In this document: positions 52,976-60,323 of the stretch, in pieces
Layout: each line of letters opens with the position of its first letter
How positions within the stretch are numbered: position 1 is the stretch's first letter
Source: Planctomycetia bacterium
GTDB taxonomy: Bacteria > Planctomycetota > Planctomycetia > Pirellulales > UBA1268
Assembly (NCBI GenBank): GCA_014192425.1
Contig: BJHK01000007.1
Coordinates: 1-64,000, forward strand
Length of the DNA: 64,000 nucleotides
Direction of reading: 5' to 3'
Translations under genes and position numbers: made by a program
The notes under the pieces: generated by a model
Told to the model about the DNA's origin: nothing
The model's input: only the letters and a program-made list of their open reading frames with translations
The model's database searches: none

Positions 52976-53653
52976 GTGGAGACGGTCCGCGTGTTCGCTG
53001 CCCAGCCGGCCGCCGAAGCCCTCGTCCTCGCCCATCGCGGGCTGTGGCGGGAGCGCGCGCACGGCAACACGCCGGCGGCCCTCGAGGCCGCGCTTGTGGC
53101 GGGGTTCGGCGTGGAGACGGACGTGCGCGACTGCCGCGGCGAACTCGTCATCAGCCACGACATGCCGACCGGCCGCGAGCAGCGGTTCGAAGACTTCCTC
53201 GACTGCTACGTGGCCACGGGGAGCACGGCGCCGCTGGCGATCAACGTCAAGGCGGACGGCCTCGCCGCGCCGATCCGCGCGGCGCTGGATTCCCACGGCA
53301 TCGACGATTTCTTCTGCTTCGACATGTCGGTGCCCGACGCCCGCGGCTACGCCGCGCTGGGAATGCGGTTCTTCGCCCGGCTCAGCGAACTAGAGCCGCG
53401 GTCGCCCCTCGCCGACCGGGCGGACGGCATCTGGCTCGACGCCTTCGAGGGGACGTGGTTCGACGCGGCCCTGATCCGGGAGTGGCTCGACCGCGGCCGG
53501 GACGTGTGCGTGGTGTCGCCCGAACTGCACGGCCGGCCTCATGAGCCGCTCTGGGCGCTGGTGCGCGGCTGCCTGTCGCCGCCGGGCGGCGTGGCCGGAC
53601 GGCTCATGCTCTGCACCGACCTTCCCGAGGAATTCGTGGGAGTGAATGCATGA
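52976..53653 (+). CDS. Glycerophosphodiester phosphodiesterase-like (TIM-barrel) protein
   Basis: 225 aa from a GTG. Motifs are VLAHRGLWRERAHGNTPAAL (HRG with the family's N-T/S-P-A-A), FGVETDVRDCRGELVISHD (E-x-D and H-D). The lysine in LAINVKADGL equals the K of the family's second half. All expected GDPD catalytic residues are present. It is shorter than most (about 225 versus 250-350 aa). It overlaps the HAD gene by 4 nt (ATGA at 53650), so the two are co-translated. Together they look like a hydrolase pair acting on phosphorylated alcohols or sugars. Confidence 0.82.
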   Translation: METVRVFAAQPAAEALVLAHRGLWRERAHGNTPAALEAALVAGFGVETDVRDCRGELVISHDMPTGREQRFEDFLDCYVATGSTAPLAINVKADGLAAPIRAALDSHGIDDFFCFDMSVPDARGYAALGMRFFARLSELEPRSPLADRADGIWLDAFEGTWFDAALIREWLDRGRDVCVVSPELHGRPHEPLWALVRGCLSPPGGVAGRLMLCTDLPEEFVGVNA

Positions 53654-54315
53654 CGATCAAGGCGGTGGTTTTCGACATGGACGGCGTCCTGATCGAGGCC
53701 AAGGATTGGCACTACGAGGCGCTCAACCAGGCTCTCGGCCTGTTCGGCTTCGGCATCAGCCGGCAGGACCACGAGCAGCGGTTCGACGGCCTGCCGACGC
53801 GGACGAAGCTCCTGTCGCTGTCGCAGGAATCGGCGCTCCCCGTCTCGCTGCACGGCTTCATCAACCGCATGAAGCAGCACTACACGGCGGCCCTCGCCCG
53901 CCAGTACCTAACGCCCAACCCGCTCCACCTCTACGCCCTCAAGTCGCTGCGGTCCGAGGGCTTCCGGCTCGGCGTCGCCTCCAACTCGATCCGCAGCACG
54001 ATCGAACTGATGCTGTCGCTGGCGGGGCTGATGCCGTTCTTCGACTTCGTCCTCAGCAACGAGGACGTGCAGCACCCCAAGCCGTCCCCGGAGATCTATC
54101 TCAAGGCCATGACGCTGGCCGACGTGGCCCCGGAGGAGTGTCTCGTGCTCGAGGACAACCCGTTCGGCTGGCAGGCGGCCGAGGAGGCGGGTGCCCACGT
54201 CCTCAAAATCGGCGTCGTCAACGATGTCAACTACGGCAACATCCGCCGGACCATCGAGGCGATCAATACCCGCCCGGCCGCGACCACGTGTCCGTCCCTG
54301 CGGCGGGTCGCCTGA
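53650..54315 (+). CDS. HAD-superfamily phosphatase (subfamily IA)
   Basis: 221 aa. Motif I is VVFDMDGVLIEAKDWHYEAL, motif II the serine in LGVASNSIRSTIELM, motif III the lysine in QHPKPSPEIYLKAM, motif IV CLVLEDNPFGWQAAEEAG. The helical cap between residues ~18 and 85 is of the beta-phosphoglucomutase/phosphatase type. It is coupled to the GDPD-like gene. In the divergent neighbourhood of a nucleotidyltransferase and a glycosyltransferase, it may dephosphorylate a sugar or polyol phosphate used to build a nucleotide-activated unit. Confidence 0.9.
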   Translation: MTIKAVVFDMDGVLIEAKDWHYEALNQALGLFGFGISRQDHEQRFDGLPTRTKLLSLSQESALPVSLHGFINRMKQHYTAALARQYLTPNPLHLYALKSLRSEGFRLGVASNSIRSTIELMLSLAGLMPFFDFVLSNEDVQHPKPSPEIYLKAMTLADVAPEECLVLEDNPFGWQAAEEAGAHVLKIGVVNDVNYGNIRRTIEAINTRPAATTCPSLRRVA

Positions 54316-54325
54316 CCCGCGATGC

Positions 54326-55834
54326 TCAGGGCGGGGCCGGGGGCAGGGCCGGGGGCAGGGCCGGGGCCGGGGGCAGGGTGAGCTTGGAGTTCGCGGTGAG
54401 GGCCGCGCGGCCTGCCGGAGAGAGCTTCTTCAGTCGCTTGAGCGACACCGGGCCGGCAGCCTTGGAGAGCGCAGCGGCGGTGTCGTCGCCGAGTTCCTCG
54501 AGGCCGTCGAGGAGGAGAGGTCCCTCGCGGGCGGCGAACGCCGTGGCCGCCGGGACGGAAAGCGAGTTGAGTCCCGACAGGTCGACCTTGCCTTTGTGGG
54601 TTGCCAGGGCCACGGCGACGTCGTCGGAGATCGTGGCGAGCTTCTTGAAGCTGACGTCACCGCCCTGGGCGGCGTACTTGGCGGCCAGCGCCGCGGAGGT
54701 CAGCGACGTCAGGCCGGGGAGTGGCTTGAGGTTGTCCTTGCTCTCGGCCAGCGCCCGGGCGACGTCGTCGCTGAGTTCGGTGACGCCGAGACCGCCGTGG
54801 AGAGTGGCGGGGCCGACGACCAGCACGGCGAACTCCGGCACACTGAGCTTCCGGAGGCCGCCGAAGTCGATCGCCGGGCATGGGCCGGTCTTCATCTGCG
54901 CGGCGAAGGCCCGCGCCGCGTCGTCGGCGAGTTCCGGCCCGAACATGCGGATGTCGAGGATGCCGCGGGTCTTCGCCAGCGCCGTGGCGGTGGCGGGTGA
55001 CATCGTCTTCAGGCCCCACATCCGCATGTTGGTGAACTGGCTCGCCAGCGCGGTGGCCGCCTCCGGCGAGATCGACTCCAGGCTGTGCATGGCGAAGCCG
55101 TGGCGGCTGCCCACGACCGCCGCCGCGGCCTCGGGGGAGAGTTCCGTGAGACCGATGTCGATCCAGCGATAGCCGAGGTTCTTGTCCTGCAGGTCGACCG
55201 GCGGATTGAGGGCTCGGGCGATCTCGGGGCTGATGCGGCGTACGCTGCCGAGCGAGACGACGGTCTGCTTCCCGATCCGCTCGGCCAGCGGAAGCGATGT
55301 CAGGCTCGTGAGCGCGTCGAGCCGCGTGATGCCAGCGCGTTTGGCGAGCGCCGCCGCCGCCTCGTCGGAGAGTTCCCTGACGCCGAGGAAAAGCGTGCCG
55401 GGAAACGGGGCGAGGGCCGCGGCGACGTCCGGCGCGATCGTCGTGACCGCCGGCAGGGCAAGGTCGCCGGGGTGCGTGGCGAGGGCTGCGGCGACGGCGG
55501 GCGTGAGCGTCGCGAGTTTGGCGAAGCTGAGAGCCCCCTCGTGCTTCGCGAGGGCCGCAGCCGCCTCGGCTCCGAGCTCTGTCAGGGCAGCGAACCGCAG
55601 TTCGGCCTTGGCACCGGCGAGGATGGCGGCAACCTCGGGGGAAAGTTCCGTGACCGCCAGCGCCAGCGGCTTGCCCTGCTTGATGAGTTCGGCGGCCTGC
55701 TCGGCGCTGATCGACTTGAGCCGGGTGGGATCGACGTTCTGGCCGTTGCAGACGGCCCGCGGGCCCACGGCCAGGCCGACGACGAGCGGCGCGACAGTCA
55801 TGAGCCAACGGAATGACGGGCAGGGGGCGAGCAT
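54326..55834 (-). CDS. Secreted leucine-rich-repeat-like protein, paralogue A
   Basis: 502 aa. The start at 55834 follows GGAGG; signal peptide with VAPLVVGLAVGPRAV. Some 18-20 repeats of 22-24 residues follow the pattern 'L-x-x-L-x-x-L/I-s/t-x-E/D-x-A-x-A-L-A-x-x-x-G-x-L' (SFAKLATLTPAVAAALATHP, FKKLATISDDVAVALATHKG). The central segment QTVVSLGSVRRISPEIARAL is shared almost exactly with paralogue B. The C-terminus PALPPALPPAPP comes from a 12-bp tandem repeat at 54330-54375. No catalytic motif; ligand binding at the cell surface is inferred. It converges on the HAD gene 10 bp away. Confidence 0.75.
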   Translation of the reverse strand: MLAPCPSFRWLMTVAPLVVGLAVGPRAVCNGQNVDPTRLKSISAEQAAELIKQGKPLALAVTELSPEVAAILAGAKAELRFAALTELGAEAAAALAKHEGALSFAKLATLTPAVAAALATHPGDLALPAVTTIAPDVAAALAPFPGTLFLGVRELSDEAAAALAKRAGITRLDALTSLTSLPLAERIGKQTVVSLGSVRRISPEIARALNPPVDLQDKNLGYRWIDIGLTELSPEAAAAVVGSRHGFAMHSLESISPEAATALASQFTNMRMWGLKTMSPATATALAKTRGILDIRMFGPELADDAARAFAAQMKTGPCPAIDFGGLRKLSVPEFAVLVVGPATLHGGLGVTELSDDVARALAESKDNLKPLPGLTSLTSAALAAKYAAQGGDVSFKKLATISDDVAVALATHKGKVDLSGLNSLSVPAATAFAAREGPLLLDGLEELGDDTAAALSKAAGPVSLKRLKKLSPAGRAALTANSKLTLPPAPALPPALPPAPP

Positions 55835-55859
55835 GACGACCTCCGGGGGATGGAGCGGA

Positions 55860-57236
55860 TCAGGGGGCGGCAGGTGCCGGCAGGCTGATGCGTGGATTCG
55901 ACCCGATGGCCGAGCGGGCCGCGGGGGAGAGTTTCGTGAGCCGCTTGAGCGACACCGAGCCGACCGCCTTGGAGAGCGCCGCGGCGGCGTCGTCGCCGAG
56001 TTCCTCGAGGCCGTCGAGCAGAAGCGGACCCTCGTGCGCGGCGAACGCCGTGGCCGCCGCGACGGAGAGCGACCGCAGGCCGGAGAGATCGACCTTGCCC
56101 TTATGGGTCGCCAGGGCTGCGGCCACGTCGTCGGGAATCGTGGCCAGTTTCTTGAAGTTCAGGTCGCCACCCTGGGCGGCGTACTTGGCGGCCAAGGCCG
56201 CCGAGGTCAGCGACGTCAGGGAGGGCAGCCCGTTGATCCTGTCCTTGCTTTCGGCCAGGGCGCGGGTGACGTCGTCAGTGATCTCGGCGACGCCGCCGAG
56301 CTGGCTGTGGTTTCCGTGCCCCTCACGACGCAGGGCGGCCACGGCGAGTGCCGGCGACGAGAGCTTCTTCAGCCCATTGAGGTCCACCATCCGGCACGGT
56401 TGCTTCGACATCTGCGCTGCGAACGCCTCGGCCGTGTCGTCGGGGAGTTCGGGGCCGAACATGCGAATGTCGAGGAAGCCTGAGCCATTCGCCAGCGCCG
56501 TCGCGGTGGCGGGGGAGATCGTCTTCAGGCCCCAGATCCGCATGTTGATGAACGGGCCGCCCGTCATGGCGGCGGCCGCCTCGGGCGTGATCGATTCGAG
56601 ACTGTGCATGCCGAACCCGTGGCGGCTGGCGACGATCGCCGCGCCGGCCTCGGGGGAGAGTTCCGTGAGCCCGATGTCGATCCAGCGATAGCCGAGGTTC
56701 TTGTCCTGCAGGTCGACCGGCGGGTTGAGGGCCCGGGCGATCTCTGGGCTGATCCGGCGCACGCCGCCGAGCGACACGACCGTCTGCTTGCCGATCCGCT
56801 CGGCCAGCGGCAGCGACGTCAGGGTCGTGAGCGCGTCGAGACGGGTGATGCCGACCCGCTTGGCAAGCGCCGCCGCCGCCTCGTCGGAGAGTTCCTTGAC
56901 CCCGAGGGCGAGTGTGCCGGCGAACGGGGCGAGGCCCGCCGCGGCGTCCGGCGTCAGGGACGTGAGATTCGGCAGATGGAGTTCCGCCTGCGAGCCGGCG
57001 AGAATGGTGGCGACGTCCGCGGAGAGTTCCTTAACCGCCAGCCGCAGCGGCTTCCCCTGCTTGACGAGATCCGCCGACTGCCTGACGAGCTCCGTAGCCA
57101 GTTCGGCCGTGATCGCCTCGAGCTGCGTCGGGTCCTTGGCCGGCGCCGCCGGGGCGGTCTGCAGGCCCCAGGCACCGATCAGGGCGAGGAGGAGGATCGA
57201 CGGGGCGAGACGCAGGGCGGCCCGGGTGGCGTTCAT
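55860..57236 (-). CDS. Secreted leucine-rich-repeat-like protein, paralogue B
   Basis: 458 aa with signal peptide (LAPSILLLALIGAWGLQTAP). It has the same 22-24-residue repeat as paralogue A, 25 bp upstream of it on the same strand. It lacks about two repeats that A has before residue 130, and the region SLPLAERIGKQTVVSLGGVR to SRHGFGMHSLES is nearly identical, pointing to recent duplication or gene conversion. The N-terminal part carries an added variant helix (LATELVRQSADLVKQGKPLR). No known domain assigned. Confidence 0.75.
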   Translation of the reverse strand: MNATRAALRLAPSILLLALIGAWGLQTAPAAPAKDPTQLEAITAELATELVRQSADLVKQGKPLRLAVKELSADVATILAGSQAELHLPNLTSLTPDAAAGLAPFAGTLALGVKELSDEAAAALAKRVGITRLDALTTLTSLPLAERIGKQTVVSLGGVRRISPEIARALNPPVDLQDKNLGYRWIDIGLTELSPEAGAAIVASRHGFGMHSLESITPEAAAAMTGGPFINMRIWGLKTISPATATALANGSGFLDIRMFGPELPDDTAEAFAAQMSKQPCRMVDLNGLKKLSSPALAVAALRREGHGNHSQLGGVAEITDDVTRALAESKDRINGLPSLTSLTSAALAAKYAAQGGDLNFKKLATIPDDVAAALATHKGKVDLSGLRSLSVAAATAFAAHEGPLLLDGLEELGDDAAAALSKAVGSVSLKRLTKLSPAARSAIGSNPRISLPAPAAP

Positions 57237-57237
57237 C

Positions 57238-57425
57238 GCGGGGCTCCGGAAGGCTCGTTCTGCACGCGGCCAGACCAGAATACCCTGCCGCCCGGCAGGG
57301 GACGAGCCGGCCCGGGCACCAGCGGCAGTGCCACGGTCGCCTCGCCGCTAGCGAGGTCGATCGCGGCGGCGCCGTGGCCGATCGTGGCCGCGGTCAGGTC
57401 GGTGCTTTCGGCATCGATGTCAACG
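57238..57425 (-). pseudogene. Fragment duplicated from the giant surface-protein gene
   Basis: It translates as DIDAESTDLTAATIGHGAAA continuing IDLASGEATVALPLV. This is nearly identical to VDAESTGLTASTVGHGAAAI...SLPVV encoded at about 58831-58944 in the next gene. After ~40 residues the similarity stops and the frame runs to a stop that overlaps the ATG of paralogue B. It is a detached piece of a repeat domain of the same or a related giant gene. Confidence 0.7.
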
Positions 57426-57470
57426 ATTATGCCTGACCTTTTGCAAGAACGATTATGCCTGTCCTTTTTT
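57422..57470. repeat. 26-bp direct repeat and T-run at the truncated gene end
   Basis: AACGATTATGCCTGACCTTT (57422) and AACGATTATGCCTGTCCTTT (57448) are adjacent near-identical copies, followed by long T/G-T runs to ~57482. On the minus strand, this adds RTGIIVLAKGQA-stop to the giant gene, unrelated to its repeats. It probably marks an insertion or deletion junction. Confidence 0.75.
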
Positions 57471-59868
57471 GGATTTTTTTTTCTACCCCGCCGGTGTACG
57501 TCCCGCCGCTGACACGGTCGCCCGTGCCGAACGTGAGCTTTGTGACCCGACCCTCGGGATCGGTGACGCCGTCGAGCCGCTGCGCCGGGCCGGCATACGT
57601 AAACGTCGTCTTGATCCCGCCCGGCTGATTGGAGCCCGGATCGGGTTCGGTGATCGACTGCAGGCTGTCGCCGACCACCGACACGCTCGTCATCCGCCCC
57701 GCATAATCCACGATCGCCGAGAGCGACTTGCCGGTGTAGCGATAGGTCCAGCGCAGGCCCCCCTGGGTCGTGATCGTCTCGACTTCATCGGCGACGCCAT
57801 CGAGATCCTTGTCGGCGTAGGCGAATTCGACGCGGTTTTCATTGCGGTCGGTCGTGCGCTGGAGTAACCCCTGGGCGTCGAACCGGTAGCGGGTGCCGGT
57901 CTTGGCGAGGAGCGTGAAGTCGCCGGCGGCGGGGGCGTTGCCGCCCTGGCCCGCATAAAACCCGTTCGCGTTATCGAGCGCCCCGGCGTCGAGCTGATTG
58001 AAACACCCCACGGGCGTGGTGAACGTCCAGTTCTGCACGGCCATCACGGCGTCGGCGACGACGAGGCCGTTGGCGAAGACGGGCTGGCCAGAGCTGCCGG
58101 TGTGGGAGGTGGCCACGTCGATCGTGACCGGCGATGCGCTCGACACATGAAAAAACCCGAGGCTCCGCCACTGGACGCCGTAGGCGTCGAGTTCGCCGGG
58201 CACGTACCGCTGGTTCACGACGATCGTGGTCGTCGTGCCGACGCCGGTCACGGGCCGGGCGCCGGAGACGGTGTAGGCGGCATTGGTCGCCCGGTCGGCG
58301 CCGGGGACCCACGTGGCGAAGAGCTGATAGGTCGTGCCGTCGCCGCGGACGAGCGTCATGCCGTTGCCGGTTGCGGCGCCCGGGGGCGCGAGCCGCGACG
58401 TGGGCGTGGACAGGGCGCTGCCGGGCGACGCCGACCGCATCACCGGCGAGATGCCGTCACCCGGCACGAGCCGGTCGAGCAGCGGCAGCCACCAGCGCTG
58501 GCCGAACTCCGTCTCGCCGAACGTCTCTTGGACACGGTTCACGATCTCCGTCGCGCCGCGGATCGTGCGGACGCGGCCTTCAGCGTCGCGGAGGACGATG
58601 TCGTACTCGTAGCGGCCGGTGGAGAGCTTGCTCCTGATCTCGTCGCTGCCGAGGAGCACGAACCGGACGGTCGCGCTGCCCGGCACGCCGGTAAACGCGA
58701 CGTCGCCGGAGGCGATCCCGCCGAATGTCAGCGTGGCGGTTACGGTGCCGGCGGCGGCCAGCGGCAGTTGCGTCTCCAGGGCCACGATCGGCCGCAGGTT
58801 GTCGTTGCTCGTGTACTGCGGGGCGAAGCCCCCGAGCACCACCGGCAGCGAGACGGTCGCCTCGCCCGTGGCCAGATCGATCGCGGCGGCGCCGTGGCCG
58901 ACCGTAGAGGCGGTCAGGCCCGTGCTTTCGGCATCGACGTTGCGCGAGAGCAGGCCGCCGATCGATTCATCGTCGAGGATCGTGACGTCGGCCGAGGCAA
59001 GGCTGACGCAGTAGGGCGTGCCGCCGGCGGGGGCGGGGAGCAGCGCGATCCGCACCGTCTCGTCCCATTCGAGGAGCGCGTCGGGCTGGACGGCGAGCCG
59101 GATCGCCACGCTCGACTTGCCGGCGGGAATCGTCACCTTGCCCTCGCCGGCAGCCGAGAGCGAAAGCGGCACGCCGCCGACGGAGAGGGTGTAGTCGGAG
59201 GTGAGCGTCGCCCGTGTGAGCGGTGTCGGCAGGCTCGCCGCCACCTGGAACGCAACCGTCAGGTCTCCCGTGACGTTCCCCTCGCCGCGGCTGATCACGA
59301 ACTCGCCCCGGTCGGGGCCGAGGCCCGGGTCCTCCGATGCGATCGCGTCGGTTGCGGCAATCGACACCTGCCGTGGGCCGATGACGACGTTGTTCGACCC
59401 CAGGCCGTTGAGCGACAACGTCACCGTGTCGCCGATCGAGCCCACGCCCGCCTTCCCCGGGAAGAACAGGTTGTAGACGGAGCCGTACAGCCGCGGGATC
59501 GCCGACATGTCCATGAACATCTGGTAGGTGTTGGCACCGGTCTGAGCGAACGCCCGGAAGGCGAAGTCGTAGCTCGTGCCGCTGCCGATGCCGCCGGGAA
59601 GGAGGACGGTGTCGTTGGGACCGCCGTAGAACGTTCCCTGGCCGGCCTGGACGCTGATCACCGAGCCGCGCCAGGAGTTGGCGCCCTCGAACTGGACGGT
59701 GAAGTCGCCCCGTTCGGAGAACGAGCTGAAGCTCGTGCGGCCATCGACGCCGCCGACCGAGGAGGCGGGGCAGTAGCTGTCGTTGTCGAGGTCGAAGCGG
59801 AGCGTGGGCTTATTGACCGATGAAAATAGATTCATGAGCAGCTGCGACAAATCCCCGTCGCGATGCAA
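57427..59868 (-). pseudogene. Body of a broken giant surface protein (Calx-beta and YD/RHS-like)
   Basis: About 813 codons are open from a TTG, but the first ~18 residues are read from the MITE-like element; genuine sequence begins KPTLRFDLDNDSYCPASSVG. There follow Calx-beta-type segments (ILDDESIGGLLSRNVDAEST, VTIPAGKSSVAIRLAVQPDA). After ~residue 400 come YD/RHS-like sequences (GTRYRFDAQGLLQRTTDRNE, LRWTYRYTGKSLSAIVDYAG). The repeats stop abruptly at GGTYTGG and the tail is foreign (26-bp repeats). Thus the gene lacks both ends: a remnant of a giant secreted toxin-like or adhesin-like protein. Confidence 0.75.
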
Positions 59869-59903
59869 CGGCAGACGATGAATGGGTTATTCATGCCTCA
59901 ATA
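59811..59903. mobile_element. MITE-like element, copy 2 (93 bp, inserted in the giant gene)
   Basis: Bounded by TA on both sides: TA-TTGACCGATG...CATGCCTCAA-TA. It matches the ends of copy 1 at 25124-25447 but lacks that copy's ~230 internal bases. Deleting it with one TA gives the minus-strand codons GGC TTT AAG CCC, which join ...GGSVAGF to KPTLRFDLDND... in one frame. The insertion is therefore precise, with a TA duplication. Confidence 0.8.
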
Positions 59904-60311
59904 AAGCCGGCGACGCTGCCGCCGCTCACCACGCGGACGCCCACGCCGAGAATCGGGTTGCCGTCCGCGAAGGCCCCCGCGGAGACGGCCACCTTGCCGA
60001 ACGGAGTGTATGCGAGCCGGCCCGATGAAAAGCCGGTCGCCGCCGGCTCGACGGCCTGCACGGGATTGCCGGTGATCGTGTTGCTCGACTTACTTATTGA
60101 ACGCGAACGACGTCGTGTAGACCTCGTACACCTCCGATGTGCCACCGGAGCCGTACACGCCGAGCTGGTTCGAAAAGCCCCGGCTCGTCCAGCCGTTCCA
60201 CGACAGGCCGCCGTTGATGTCCACGCCGGCGAGCATGCGCCGCGATTCGAGCGGCTCGGCGCCGATCGCGCGGCCGCGACGCCGGCGGCCGGGCCGCGGG
60301 ACTGGCCGCGG
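59891..60311 (-). pseudogene. N-terminal part of the broken giant surface protein (LEPR-XLL-like)
   Basis: Part 1 reads RAIGAEPLESRRMLAGVDIN then GGLSWNGWTSRGFSNQLGVY up to FAFNK-stop. EPLESRRMLAG matches the LEPR-XLL export/sorting motif at the start of giant planctomycete proteins. A 4-bp duplication (ACTTACTT, plus strand 60088-60095) shifts the frame. Part 2, SSNTITGNPVQAVEPAATGF ... GGSVAGF, then runs into the MITE-like element and stops in it at 59891. No proper start codon precedes part 1, so the 5' end is also damaged. Confidence 0.72.
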
Positions 60312-60323
60312 CCGCCAACGGTG

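Noticed and set aside
58102-59823. 573-codon plus-strand frame opposite the Calx-beta/RHS-like body
   Set aside because: Arg/His-rich antisense shadow without domains.
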